Shown piece by piece: positions 1-7,369 of a stretch of DNA of 35,639 nucleotides. The notes beneath the pieces were generated by a model. The model ran no database searches. It saw only the letters and a list, made by a program, of their open reading frames with translations, and was not told where the DNA came from. The stretch is from an uncultured Clostridia bacterium (GTDB lineage: Bacteria; Bacillota; Clostridia; Oscillospirales; Acutalibacteraceae): positions 1-35,639 of the forward strand of contig CAMJMQ010000024.1 in the NCBI GenBank assembly GCA_946407065.1, given 5' to 3'. Each line of letters opens with the position of its first letter. Within the stretch, counting starts at the first letter, position 1. The position numbers were made by a program, and so were the translations under genes.

Positions 1-1063
1 GGAAGATGACGTTCTCAGCCGCGGGACCCGCGGAGATGCCGTTGACCTTCTTCGCAATCTTCTCGATGTGCTCGATCGGATAGGAAACACGGGTGTTCTC
101 GGTCACGCTCTTGTCATCGAAATCGATCTTGCCGTTTTCGTCGACGGTAACGTTCTCGAGCAGCGCGTCGCGCTTGATCGCGTTATAGATATCGGGCTCG
201 GATTCCTTATCCAGACCGATGACCTTTGCATAGCAGCCGCCCTCAAAGTTGAAGACGCCGTTGTCGTCCCAGCCGTGCTCGTCGTCGCCGATCAACAGGC
301 GCTTGGGGTCGGTGGAGAGAGTGGTCTTACCGGTGCCGGACAGGCCGAAGAAGATAGCGGTATTCTTGCCTTCCATATCGGTGTTGGCGGAGCAGTGCAT
401 GGAAGCGATGCCCTGCAGGGGCAGGTAGTAGTTCATCATGGAGAACATACCCTTCTTCATCTCGCCGCCGTACCAGGTGTTCAGGATGACCTGCTCACGA
501 GAGGTGACGTTGAAGATCGCCGCGGTCTCGGAGTTGAGACCGAGCTCCTTGTAGTTCTCGACCTTTGCCTTGGAAGCGTTGTAGCTGATGAAATCAGGTT
601 CAAAGTTCTTGAGCTCCTCCTCGGTGGGCTGGATGAACATATTCTTGACAAAGTGAGCCTGCCAAGCGACCTCCATGATGAAGCGGATCGCCATACGGGT
701 GTCCTTGTTCGCGCCGCAGAAGCAGTCTACGACATAGAGCTTCTTACCGGAGAGTTCTTCGAGCGCGAGCTTCTTGCACTCGTCCCATGCCTCTTTGGTC
801 GCCGGATGGTTATCGTTGGGATACTCGGGAGTGGTCCACCAAACGGTGTCCTTAGAAGTGTCATCCATAACGATGAACTTATCTTTGGGGGATCTGCCGG
901 TGTAGATACCGGTCATGACGTTGACGGTATCCAACTCGGTGAGCTGACCCTTGTCAAAGCCGGTCAGCGCGGGATCCATCTCATCCTTGAAAAGCTGTTC
1001 GTACGAGGGATTGTAAACGATCTCCTGTACGCCGTTGATACCATACTTGGTTAAATCAATCAT
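1..1063 (-). CDS. pckA: Phosphoenolpyruvate carboxykinase (ATP), 3' end cut by window edge
   Basis: The minus strand reads 354 residues beginning [15 protein letters not shown], and the C-terminal part lies outside the window. The ATG at 1061-1063 follows an AGGAGG Shine-Dalgarno site seven bases upstream. The P-loop GLSGTGKTT (about residues 237-245) followed by [10 protein letters not shown], and the upstream GRSPKDKF and [11 protein letters not shown] stretches, are hallmarks of the ATP-dependent family. The enzyme interconverts oxaloacetate + ATP with PEP + CO2 + ADP in the cytosol. In rumen and gut anaerobes it often runs in the carboxylating direction toward succinate; that direction is inference here. 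It is a single gene with its own promoter and a leader of about 130 nt. The family is normally about 530-540 aa, so roughly a third of the protein is missing. Confidence 0.97.
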   Translation of the reverse strand, partial: MIDLTKYGINGVQEIVYNPSYEQLFKDEMDPALTGFDKGQLTELDTVNVMTGIYTGRSPKDKFIVMDDTSKDTVWWTTPEYPNDNHPATKEAWDECKKLALEELSGKKLYVVDCFCGANKDTRMAIRFIMEVAWQAHFVKNMFIQPTEEELKNFEPDFISYNASKAKVENYKELGLNSETAAIFNVTSREQVILNTWYGGEMKKGMFSMMNYYLPLQGIASMHCSANTDMEGKNTAIFFGLSGTGKTTLSTDPKRLLIGDDEHGWDDNGVFNFEGGCYAKVIGLDKESEPDIYNAIKRDALLENVTVDENGKIDFDDKSVTENTRVSYPIEHIEKIAKKVNGISAGPAAENVIF

Positions 1064-1134
1064 AAATATACCTCCTGTTGCGGATAATATGGACTTTCGT
1101 TGCGAAGCCATCGACACACGTATCACACGCGTAT

Positions 1135-1146
1135 GACACGCGTGTC
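1135..1146. repeat. Perfect 12-bp palindrome in the pckA leader
   Basis: GACACGCGTGTC is its own reverse complement. Related CACACG/ACACGCG units precede it from about 1113. It lies in the transcribed leader between promoter and gene, so it could be a small RNA stem or a DNA site. No function is assigned. Confidence 0.5.
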
Positions 1147-1190
1147 AGGGGCTGCGGCAATCTCGCCCTAATTACCCACTATAATATTAC

Positions 1191-1236
1191 AGGATAAATT
1201 ATCCTATATTTCAAGGCAAAAGTCAAGTAGGATAAT
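1191..1236 (-). promoter_or_regulatory. pckA promoter with overlapping operator-like palindrome
   Basis: On the minus strand TTGACT (1221-1226) is separated by 17 nt from GATAAT (1198-1203). The -10 lies inside the dyad AGGATAA-A-TTATCCT (1191-1205), and another AGGATAAT half-site occurs just upstream of the -35 (1229-1236). A dyad on the -10 plus a further half-site suggests binding by a repressor. The regulator is unknown. Confidence 0.6.
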
Positions 1237-1239
1237 AAA

Positions 1240-1400
1240 AAACATGCTTCTCAGTCTATCTTCAACCCATAAATTAGCTCCCGACTAATCTATCACCAAC
1301 CACCCTGATCGCACTGTTACTGCAAGCCAAAATATCATCCCTCTGTTTCAGCCATCTCATATGATAACCTTTTTTCAAGATAATTAGCCGATAATAACAG
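1240..1400. other. AT-rich intergenic stretch without recognisable gene
   Basis: No convincing reading frame or strong hairpin is visible. The stretch separates the pckA promoter from the hairpin RNA unit that follows and marks the left edge of the AT-rich segment. Confidence 0.5.
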
Positions 1401-1429
1401 TTGCAAAAAGTACATGAATATGATACGAT
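1401..1429 (+). promoter_or_regulatory. Promoter of the candidate hairpin RNA
   Basis: TTGCAA (1401-1406), a 17-nt spacer and TACGAT (1424-1429) predict a start near 1436. That is exactly where the left arm of the long inverted repeat begins. The elements are imperfect, so the support comes mainly from this positional match. Confidence 0.45.
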
Positions 1430-1435
1430 AAAAGA

Positions 1436-1632
1436 GCCAACTAATTTTCAATTTAATAATGATAAATCGACTCATTTTTCAAGGGGGTAGTGTTTTTATT
1501 TTAATAAAAACACTATGCTCAATATCATACTATCCCTTTTATGAGTTGATTACTATTGATATTGAAAATTAGTTTGGCGACTATCGAGCATGTGTTTTTT
1601 GGCGCATGACTTCGGTTGTGCGTCTTTTTTTA
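1436..1632 (+). ncRNA. Candidate ~195-nt structured RNA: long imperfect hairpin plus terminator
   Basis: Two arms pair over about 140 nt: CCAACTAATTTTCAAT from 1437 pairs with ATTGAAAATTAGTTTGG ending at 1577. A partly matched middle section follows, then ACTCAT/ATGAGT. The apex is a perfect 13-bp stem (TAGTGTTTTTATT pairing with AATAAAAACACTA). The bases AAGGGGG and CCCTTT flank the apical stem and can also pair, leaving an asymmetric bulge at about 1515-1527. A promoter lies directly upstream and an intrinsic terminator directly downstream. There is no reading frame inside. The rod shape with a loose centre and this length resemble 6S RNA, but no diagnostic 6S sequence was recognised. It could instead be a palindromic MITE-like element. 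Confidence 0.45.
1600..1632 (+). terminator. Intrinsic terminator with UUCG loop
   Basis: GGCGCATGAC-TTCG-GTTGTGCGTC forms a 10-bp stem (with G-U pairs) capped by a TTCG tetraloop, followed by seven T residues. It closes the candidate RNA unit on the plus strand. No protein gene ends just before it. Confidence 0.75.
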
Positions 1633-1673
1633 TTTATTTAATAAAGGGGAAATGAAAATGAAAACAATTTGAA

Positions 1674-1701
1674 TTGCTGTGTTTTTTCGTTCAAATATGC
1701 T
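1674..1701 (+). promoter_or_regulatory. Possible promoter of the lipoprotein operon
   Basis: TTGCTG (1674-1679), a 16-nt spacer and TATGCT (1696-1701) lie between the terminator and the lipoprotein start at 1754. Both hexamers deviate from consensus. Confidence 0.35.
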
Positions 1702-1753
1702 TTATATCCATTATTAGTAGTTTATCATAATCATGTTTTAGGAGGGATTCATC

Positions 1754-2683
1754 ATGAAAAAGGTTCTTGCTTTTATTGTAGCAACCGTAATAGTGATATT
1801 ATTATTCGGCTGTTCAAAATCAAAAAGTGATAATACAGATCAATATATTGCATCCGGCATGGAATCCACACAAATTTCGCCCACGTCAAATTCGGAACCA
1901 ATCATTAAAGATGACAAAGGAAATGCTATTGGCACTGATGCAAAAGTTGAACAAAAAAAGATAACTTGGAACGAAACTACATTTAATGCCTCTGATTCAG
2001 AAGGTTATACATATGAAATTAAAGTAAAAGCTAGTCCATGGATACTTTATTCAAATACAAAAATAATCACCGAAGCGTGGGATGAAATCACAAAGAATCA
2101 CAGTTTACCTGAGTTAAGTGACTGGAATCTTAAGAAAGGATCAAAAGGATACTATAGTTCCCTTAACGCTGTTAAGGATGGTGCTACTTCTTTTCGTAGG
2201 ACAGATAGTGGGTTTAATTACAGCATGTTTGATATGTATTATTGCGTTGGATCATTATCAATTATTAACACAACGCAAGGATGGGATATAGACAGCAGAA
2301 ATCCTCGTTCTTTTACATTTGCGCTTTGCCCATTTAAATGCGACGATGTTACCTATGACAAGAAAAATGGAGAGGACTATGTATCAACGATAGGTCGGGT
2401 TTTTTATAATAACTCACAAACTGACAAGATCCTTGGCGTTCGATTTTCTCCAAGCATGACAAAAAATCAATGGGGCTCTGTTCCGTTTGTCATTATGGCT
2501 CCAGAATCAAAGTCCCCGAGTGAACCGAATGGATTCTATGAGCTTTTAAAGAATAAAGGTTGTTTGGTATTGGAATCCGTTAATTCTATCTCATTTGAAA
2601 AAATAAATAAAATAGATGAAAAAAATATAGGGTTTTATCCCGGAATTATTGGTGAAAGCGGAGAATACGAATCAGCTCCTTGA
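1754..2683 (+). CDS. Putative lipoprotein of unknown function
   Basis: The 309-aa product starts with a charged then hydrophobic stretch ending in the lipobox LFGC (Cys20), so it should be a lipid-anchored exported protein. A Ser/Thr/Asn-rich linker (about residues 21-60) is followed by a roughly 240-residue globular part rich in Tyr, Trp and Ser. I recognise no family in it. The start is supported by an AGGAGG site upstream of ATG. It is the first of three same-strand genes (gaps 31 and 14 nt) that probably form one operon with two small membrane proteins. Codon use is strongly A/T-biased compared with the flanking genes, which suggests acquisition by transfer. The lipoprotein call is firm; the function is unknown. 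Confidence 0.85.
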   Translation: MKKVLAFIVATVIVILLFGCSKSKSDNTDQYIASGMESTQISPTSNSEPIIKDDKGNAIGTDAKVEQKKITWNETTFNASDSEGYTYEIKVKASPWILYSNTKIITEAWDEITKNHSLPELSDWNLKKGSKGYYSSLNAVKDGATSFRRTDSGFNYSMFDMYYCVGSLSIINTTQGWDIDSRNPRSFTFALCPFKCDDVTYDKKNGEDYVSTIGRVFYNNSQTDKILGVRFSPSMTKNQWGSVPFVIMAPESKSPSEPNGFYELLKNKGCLVLESVNSISFEKINKIDEKNIGFYPGIIGESGEYESAP

Positions 2684-2714
2684 TCAATAAAAACGAACAG
2701 AAAGGAAATGCTTT

Positions 2715-3206
2715 ATGACTTGGATAATTATTCTTTTTATTGTAGCTGTAATTGGAATCGGAATTGCCGTAGGAGTATCAAATGCAAAGAAAACAGATCA
2801 AATGGCAAGAGAAGGGAGGATAATACAAAGACAGATGACCTTTTGGGAGAGTGCAGAATATTTCACCACAACCGCTACATATGAACAAGTCAAAGCGGTT
2901 GTAAAGAATAACCACTTTTCAGACAGTTACGTAGACATTTACTACAATGTTGAAGGGAAACAAGCAATCGTATTCAAATCCAATCACTCTTGGAACGCAG
3001 AACTTGATTGCTTGGAAACACAAGGTGACAAAAACAAATTCAAGCTCTATTTTCCTGTTTGGAAAACTCATAGAGGAATGCCGTATGATGTAAACTCGAT
3101 GAATGCACTGGTTACCTCAATTGAGAAGATTTTTTTAAATCTCGATCCATCGACCATCGTTGAAAACAGGAGGATGGAAGTCAGCACAAAAACAAAATTC
3201 TTTTAA
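2715..3206 (+). CDS. Small membrane-anchored protein of unknown function
   Basis: This 163-aa protein has one N-terminal transmembrane helix (about residues 2-22, very Ile/Val-rich) and a soluble domain of about 135 residues. The soluble part has a mixed alpha/beta character (for example VKNNHFSDSYVDIYYNVEGK) and no motif that I recognise. GAAAGGAAATG provides a ribosome binding site. The gene lies 31 nt after the lipoprotein gene and 14 nt before the next small gene, all in one AT-rich block. A shared role at the cell envelope is plausible but inferred only from anchoring and adjacency. Confidence 0.8.
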   Translation: MTWIIILFIVAVIGIGIAVGVSNAKKTDQMAREGRIIQRQMTFWESAEYFTTTATYEQVKAVVKNNHFSDSYVDIYYNVEGKQAIVFKSNHSWNAELDCLETQGDKNKFKLYFPVWKTHRGMPYDVNSMNALVTSIEKIFLNLDPSTIVENRRMEVSTKTKFF

Positions 3207-3220
3207 TCAGGAGGTCACTT

Positions 3221-3409
3221 ATGAATCCTACATTAACTATCATTCTTATCTCAATCGGTTTGATAGCGGTTATCTTTTTGATAAGATACCTTGTCAATTT
3301 AGGCGCAAATAAAGCAAGAGATGCTTTCCGCAATTCTAGGGCAAGATCAGATGAGCAAAAAAATCCTCCAATGCAGGAGAATCTTGCCGATCGTTACAAA
3401 AACAGGTAA
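3221..3409 (+). CDS. Small single-pass membrane protein
   Basis: The 62-aa product has one strongly hydrophobic helix (about residues 4-26, LTIILISIGLIAVIFLIRYL) and a basic, Arg/Asn-rich tail of about 35 residues. An AGGAGG site sits seven bases before ATG. It is the last gene of the AT-rich operon and is followed by a long perfect hairpin at 3424. The family is not recognised. Translation is likely given the ideal ribosome binding site and tight spacing. Confidence 0.7.
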   Translation: MNPTLTIILISIGLIAVIFLIRYLVNLGANKARDAFRNSRARSDEQKNPPMQENLADRYKNR

Positions 3410-3423
3410 TAAAGTATATTATT

Positions 3424-3460
3424 ATGGGGCTGCCACATCAAATTGATGTGGCAGCCCCAT
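3424..3460 (+). terminator. Perfect 18-bp inverted repeat, terminator-like
   Basis: ATGGGGCTGCCACATCAA is repeated in inverse orientation with only one base between the arms. A TCTTTTTT tract follows 12 nt later. The separation of the T-tract makes it less canonical, but its position after the last gene of the islet suits transcription termination. It also marks the end of the AT-rich segment. Confidence 0.55.
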
Positions 3461-3509
3461 AAACATCCCCTCTTTTTTACAGTATGTTAACGGTCTAAAC
3501 AATCAGCAC

Positions 3510-3565
3510 TTGACAAATACCCTATGGGGGTATATAATAAGCAAAGAGATACCCCGAGGGGGTAT
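3510..3565 (+). promoter_or_regulatory. csoR-copA promoter with two CsoR-type operators
   Basis: A consensus promoter TTGACA (3510-3515)-17 nt-TATAAT (3533-3538) is present. The spacer holds ATACCCTATGGGGGTAT (3517-3533), and a second site ATACCCCGAGGGGGTAT (3549-3565) lies just past the expected start. Both match the G/C-tract palindromes bound by Cu(I)-sensing CsoR repressors. Repressor binding at either site would block the polymerase, and Cu(I) would release it. Confidence 0.88.
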
Positions 3566-3607
3566 ATGATCGAACTTAAGACTGAAGATTGAAAAATGAA
3601 GAATGGT

Positions 3608-3707
3608 GGTTTTCTCCCTTTGGTCGATCAATGATACAATCCCTCAGTCGCCATCAGGCGACAGCTCCCTTTACCAAAGGGAGCCCTATGGGAATCCTGC
3701 GGATTCC
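3608..3707. repeat. Dispersed repeat in the csoR leader
   Basis: The unit runs from TCTCCCTTTGGTCGATCAAT through ACAGCTCCCTTTACCAAAGGGAGCC. It shares its start with copies at 6816-6898 and 20190-20266. A small hairpin GGAATCC-TGC-GGATTCC follows (3691-3707). The repeat lies in the transcribed leader between the copper-regulated promoter and csoR. Confidence 0.7.
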
Positions 3708-3764
3708 GATTTATGATTGATGAATACACCATTTGGTAAAACGAAAAATAACGGAGGGTATTTT

Positions 3765-4064
3765 ATGCCGTGTGAACATTGCTTATCACAGAAGAAAACC
3801 GAACGGTCGGAAGACGAAAAGAAAAAGCTGATCAACCGCCTGTCGCGCATCGAGGGGCAGATCCGCGGGATCCGTAATCTGGTGGAGAACGACGCCTACT
3901 GTGTAGATATCCTCACCCAGAGCGCCGCGGCGAAGAACGCCTTTGCTGCCTTCAACCGCGAGCTGCTGCGCCGCCATATCGAGGGATGCGTCGTGCGCGA
4001 TATCAAAAACGATGAGGCGGATATCGACGAGCTGATGGACATCATCGGCAAGCTGATGAAGTGA
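3765..4064 (+). CDS. csoR: CsoR-type copper-sensing transcriptional repressor
   Basis: This 99-aa all-helical protein carries INRLSRIEGQIRGIRNLVE, the DNA-contacting helix typical of the CsoR/RcnR family. It also has the Cu(I) ligand set Cys46, His71 and Cys75, with C-x24-H-x3-C spacing as in known CsoR proteins. An extra N-terminal Cys3-x-His5-Cys6 cluster could add a metal site. I chose the ATG at 3765 because GGAGGG precedes it; an ATG at 3720 would add residues without family similarity and lacks a good ribosome binding site. Two palindromic operators lie in the upstream promoter and the copper ATPase gene follows, so it probably represses both genes until Cu(I) binds. Confidence 0.93.
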   Translation: MPCEHCLSQKKTERSEDEKKKLINRLSRIEGQIRGIRNLVENDAYCVDILTQSAAAKNAFAAFNRELLRRHIEGCVVRDIKNDEADIDELMDIIGKLMK

Positions 4065-4069
4065 TCAAC

Positions 4070-4221
4070 AGGCTCTCTTTCCTAAGGGAGCATTTACCTG
4101 ACGCTTGCGTCACGGTGAATGAGGGTTGAAAAAATATGGTAAGATACCCTTTACCTTTCATCTTACCATACGTGACAACCCTCCGCCCCTGTGGGGCACC
4201 TCCCTTAGAAAAGGGAGGCAA
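4070..4221. repeat. MITE-like element with terminal inverted repeats between csoR and copA
   Basis: The ends GGCTCTCTTTCCTAAGGGAG and CTCCCTTAGAAAAGGGAGGC are inverted copies of each other. Reverse-complemented, the interior matches the element at 17336-17469, sharing TAAGGGAGGTGCCCC and GCGGAGGGTTGTC blocks and the CGTATG-TAAGATG region. An internal stem pairs ATATGGTAAGAT with ATCTTACCATA. It contains no reading frame. Confidence 0.75.
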
Positions 4222-4237
4222 ATAAGGGAGGATTTAT

Positions 4238-6775
4238 ATGGAACGCTATGATGTAGGCGGGATGAGCTGTGCAGCTTGCTCCTCGCGGGTCGAGAAGGCG
4301 GTCGGAAATGTGGACGGCGTGACGTCCTGTTCCGTCAGTCTGCTGACCAACTCGATGGTCGTCGAGGGCAGCGCGAGCGCTGACGAGATCATCCACGCTG
4401 TGGAAAAAGCAGGCTATACCGCTAAATCACAAAACGCCGCGGCACAACAAAATAATAAAATCAAGATCGAAAAGCCGAACGAAGTCAAGCCGCTGTTGCA
4501 ACGCTTTGTGATCTCGCTGATCCTGCTGCTCGTGCTGATGTACTTCTCGATGGGGCACGTGATGTGGCACTTCCCCCTGCCGCCGTTCTTTAGCGGCAAT
4601 CCCATCGCGATCGCTCTGGTGCAAATGATCCTCAGCGCCGCGGTGATGATCATCAACAAACGATTTTTCGTCAGCGGTTTCAAGGGAATCATCCACCGTG
4701 CGCCGAACATGGATACGCTGGTGTCCCTCGGCTCGGCGGCGAGCTTCATCTGGAGCGTCTACGAATTATTCATGATGACGGTAACAGAGGGTGAAAAACA
4801 GGCAAGCCTGCTGCATGGGCTGTACTTTGAATCTGCCGCCATGATACTGGTGCTCATCACACTGGGCAAGATACTCGAAGCACACAGCAAGGGCAAAACC
4901 ACCGATGCGCTTCAATCGCTGATGGATCTTTCTCCGAAAACCGCCGTTGTGGAACGCGACGGCGAGGAAAAGGAAGTCCCGATCGAGGCGGTGAACAGCG
5001 GCGATATCTTCATCCTGCGCCCGGGGATGAGCGTACCGGTGGACGGCGTGGTCATTGAGGGTGAGAGCACCCTCGATGAAAGCATGCTCACGGGTGAGAG
5101 CCTGCCGGTCGATAAGACTGTGGACACGCAGGTCACCTCCGCGACCATCAATCAAAACGGTTATCTCAAATGTCGCGCCACCCGCGTGGGCGAGGACACG
5201 ACCCTGAGCCAGATCATCCGCACCGTCTATGAGGCGTCCGCCACCAAAGCGCCGATCGCGCGCATTGCCGACAAGGTATCGGGCGTATTCGTGCCGGTCG
5301 TCATCGGGATCGCGCTGGTCACCTTTATCATCTGGCTGATCACCGGCGCTCCGTTCGCCTACGCGCTTGAGCGAGGGATCTCGGTGCTCGTGATCTCCTG
5401 TCCCTGCGCCCTAGGTCTGGCAACACCCGTGTCGATCATGGTCGGTAACGGCGTGGGCGCCAAGGCGGGCATCCTGTTCAAAAATGCCGAAGCGCTGGAA
5501 ACAGCAGGCAAAACGCAGATCGTCGCACTCGACAAAACCGGCACCATCACCAAGGGCACGCCCGAGGTCACCGACCTCGTACCCGCCGACGGTGTAACGA
5601 AAACCGAACTATTACAAATCGCGTACAGCATCGAAAAGCGCAGCGCCCATCCGCTGGCGGAAGCGATCACCGCCTACGCGGAGGAACAGAACACCGCTTC
5701 CCTGCCCTGTGACGACTTCCAAAACCTGTCGGGTCATGGGCTGAGCGGCACGATCGGAGGCGAGCAGGTATATGCGGGCTCCCTGCGGTTTGTTCTATCA
5801 AAAATCAGCGTCAATGAGGATAGGAAAAGAAAAACCAACGCGTTGGCAAGCGCACTTGCCAATGAAGGCAAAACACCGATGCTGTTCGCGAAAGGCAGCA
5901 GGCTCTTGGGCATGATCGCGGCGGCAGACACCGTCAAGGATGACAGCAAGACTGCCGTCAAGGAGCTGTCCGAGCTGGGCATCCGTGTTGTGATGATCAC
6001 CGGCGACAATGAGAAAACCGCCGCGGCGATCGGCAACAGCGTGGGTGTGGATCGCGTCTATGCGGGCGTTCTTCCCTCGGGAAAGAGTGATATCATCACT
6101 GAGCTCAAACGCTACGGCAAGACCGCGATGGCGGGCGACGGCATCAACGACGCACCCGCGCTGACCGCCGCGGACACCGGCGTCGCTATCGGATCGGGCT
6201 CGGATATCGCCATCGACTCCGCTGACGTGGTGCTGGTCGGCTCACGCCTGAGCGACCTGACGGCGGCAGTCCGCCTGTCGCGCCGGACCCTGCGCAACAT
6301 CCACCAGAACCTGTTCTGGGCGTTCATCTATAACATCATCGGCATCCCGCTGGCGGCGGGATTATGGATCCCGATCTTCGGTATCGCGCTGAATCCGATG
6401 TTCGGCGCGGCGGCAATGAGCCTGAGCAGCTTTTGTGTCGTCAGCAACGCCCTGCGGCTGAACCTGTTTGACCCGCATAAGCACAAAAAGAGTCAAAAAA
6501 CGGCTGTAGAACTGCCTACAACCGTCGAAAATACCAACAGTAAAGGAGAACCCAAAACCATGAAAACCGTAATCAATGTAGAGGGCATGATGTGCCCGAT
6601 GTGCGAAAAGCACGTAAAAGAAGCCATCGAAAAGAATCTGAATGTCGAGAGCGTCACCGCCTCTCATGAAGCGAAAAAGGTCGAGATCATCTCCGCCGAG
6701 CCGATCGACTACGACAAAGCGGCGGCGGCGATCACCGACGCAGGCTACACGCCGAAGGGCATCGTCACCGACTGA
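4238..6775 (+). CDS. copA: Copper-exporting P1B-type ATPase fused to a C-terminal CopZ-like domain
   Basis: The 845-aa protein starts with a heavy-metal-associated domain (Cys11-x2-Cys14 in GGMSCAACSS). The P-type ATPase core follows with TGES near residue 285, the membrane metal site CPC at about 388-390, the phosphorylation loop DKTGT near 431, and GDGINDAP near 632. After the last membrane segment (about residue 745) a polar linker leads to a second metal-binding domain (about 775-845) with Cys786-x2-Cys789 in MMCPMCEKHV. It exports Cu(I) across the cytoplasmic membrane using ATP. The extra C-terminal domain resembles a separate CopZ chaperone; an internal ribosome binding site precedes its Met775. 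GGAGG supports the 4238 start. CsoR probably represses it through the upstream promoter. Confidence 0.95.
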   Translation: MERYDVGGMSCAACSSRVEKAVGNVDGVTSCSVSLLTNSMVVEGSASADEIIHAVEKAGYTAKSQNAAAQQNNKIKIEKPNEVKPLLQRFVISLILLLVLMYFSMGHVMWHFPLPPFFSGNPIAIALVQMILSAAVMIINKRFFVSGFKGIIHRAPNMDTLVSLGSAASFIWSVYELFMMTVTEGEKQASLLHGLYFESAAMILVLITLGKILEAHSKGKTTDALQSLMDLSPKTAVVERDGEEKEVPIEAVNSGDIFILRPGMSVPVDGVVIEGESTLDESMLTGESLPVDKTVDTQVTSATINQNGYLKCRATRVGEDTTLSQIIRTVYEASATKAPIARIADKVSGVFVPVVIGIALVTFIIWLITGAPFAYALERGISVLVISCPCALGLATPVSIMVGNGVGAKAGILFKNAEALETAGKTQIVALDKTGTITKGTPEVTDLVPADGVTKTELLQIAYSIEKRSAHPLAEAITAYAEEQNTASLPCDDFQNLSGHGLSGTIGGEQVYAGSLRFVLSKISVNEDRKRKTNALASALANEGKTPMLFAKGSRLLGMIAAADTVKDDSKTAVKELSELGIRVVMITGDNEKTAAAIGNSVGVDRVYAGVLPSGKSDIITELKRYGKTAMAGDGINDAPALTAADTGVAIGSGSDIAIDSADVVLVGSRLSDLTAAVRLSRRTLRNIHQNLFWAFIYNIIGIPLAAGLWIPIFGIALNPMFGAAAMSLSSFCVVSNALRLNLFDPHKHKKSQKTAVELPTTVENTNSKGEPKTMKTVINVEGMMCPMCEKHVKEAIEKNLNVESVTASHEAKKVEIISAEPIDYDKAAAAITDAGYTPKGIVTD
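6543..6562 (+). promoter_or_regulatory. Possible internal ribosome binding site and start for a free CopZ-like chaperone
   Basis: AAAGGAGA (6543-6550) lies about ten bases before an in-frame ATG (6560-6562, codon 775 of copA). The following 71 codons encode a complete heavy-metal-associated domain. Internal initiation would release a free copper chaperone alongside the fused form. The signal may instead be a remnant of a former separate copZ gene. Confidence 0.45.
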
Positions 6776-6898
6776 AAACTGAATACTGAAAACTGAAGAA
6801 TGAAGAATAAATGTATCTCCCTTCGGTCGATCAATGGATACAATTCATCCGAGCACGCTTTATGCGAGCCCACCTTCCTTTCCCAAAGGAAGGCTTTT
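6776..6898. repeat. Dispersed repeat after copA
   Basis: AAAACTGAAGAATGAAGAAT-like sequence (similar to about 3580-3604) is followed by TCTCCCTTCGGTCGATCAAT, and the unit ends in CCTTCCTTTCCCAAAGGAAGG. It belongs to the same subfamily as 3608-3686 and 20190-20266. It holds no gene. Confidence 0.65.
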
Positions 6899-6903
6899 GC
6901 TAC

Positions 6904-6945
6904 AGAAAGAACGCAGTCGGTCTTGATGCCGACTGCGTTCTTTCT
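6904..6945 (-). terminator. Strong hairpin between convergent copA and the small membrane gene
   Basis: AGAAAGAACGCAGTCGG pairs perfectly with CCGACTGCGTTCTTTCT around an 8-nt loop. It lies 10 nt past the stop of the minus-strand gene at 6955 and downstream of copA, so it may stop transcripts from both sides. The T-runs are short. Confidence 0.65.
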
Positions 6946-6954
6946 ATTAATTAG

Positions 6955-7242
6955 TTACGGGCGATAGCCGTCGTCATCGGGCTTTTTGACAAAGTGATGG
7001 ACGATGAACAGCATGATAACGCCGCCGATAGCGTTGCCCACCCATGTGATGGTCGAGTTCATGCCGAGCCCGCTGGTTTTGGCAAACCAATATTGCAGGG
7101 CGACCACGATCCCCAACACCACCAGCGTGATCAAAAGGGAGATCAGCCATTCCTTAGCCTTGTTGCGGCGGGGCTTTTGCGCGGACTGCTGCTTTGTATC
7201 TGCCGCTTTTGGCGGTTGTTGCTTGTTTTGATTCTGACTCAT
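6955..7242 (-). CDS. Small membrane protein, unknown function
   Basis: The 95-aa product has a Gln/Lys-rich, positively charged N-terminal tail (about residues 1-30), two transmembrane helices (about 33-53 and 64-83) and a short polar C-terminus. GAAGGTG provides a weak ribosome binding site before ATG. A strong hairpin follows the stop codon. It stands alone between copA (convergent) and a large membrane protein on the same strand 127 nt upstream. I do not recognise the family and assign no function. Confidence 0.65.
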   Translation of the reverse strand: MSQNQNKQQPPKAADTKQQSAQKPRRNKAKEWLISLLITLVVLGIVVALQYWFAKTSGLGMNSTITWVGNAIGGVIMLFIVHHFVKKPDDDGYRP

Positions 7243-7257
7243 TCTGCACCTTCATAA

Positions 7258-7320
7258 TAGGGTGGGCGGCGCCCACACCCAGTGGTATCGGGAGAAGCGA
7301 GCCCCTCCCCTACAAGAATT
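7258..7320. repeat. Short dispersed repeat with CCCCTCCCCTACAA end
   Basis: A GGTGGGC-GGC-GCCCACACC hairpin is followed by GCGAGCCCCTCCCCTACAA. The latter motif recurs at about 16151-16172, 18412-18440 and 23932-23962. No gene is present. Confidence 0.6.
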
Positions 7321-7369
7321 GTTTTTACTACTATAACACAAAGGTTTGGAGAAATCAACCATTAACTGA

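Noticed and set aside
68..1054. A 328-residue plus-strand frame opposite pckA
   Set aside because: Antisense shadow of pckA, whose P-loop and other family motifs are unmistakable on the minus strand.
1401..1632. Possibility that the long hairpin is a retron msr-msd
   Set aside because: No reverse transcriptase gene lies nearby; the downstream genes are a lipoprotein and small membrane proteins.
1652..1672. Six-codon frame (MKMKTI) before the lipoprotein promoter
   Set aside because: It has an AAAGGGGA site but lies upstream of the likely promoter, and is too short to support.
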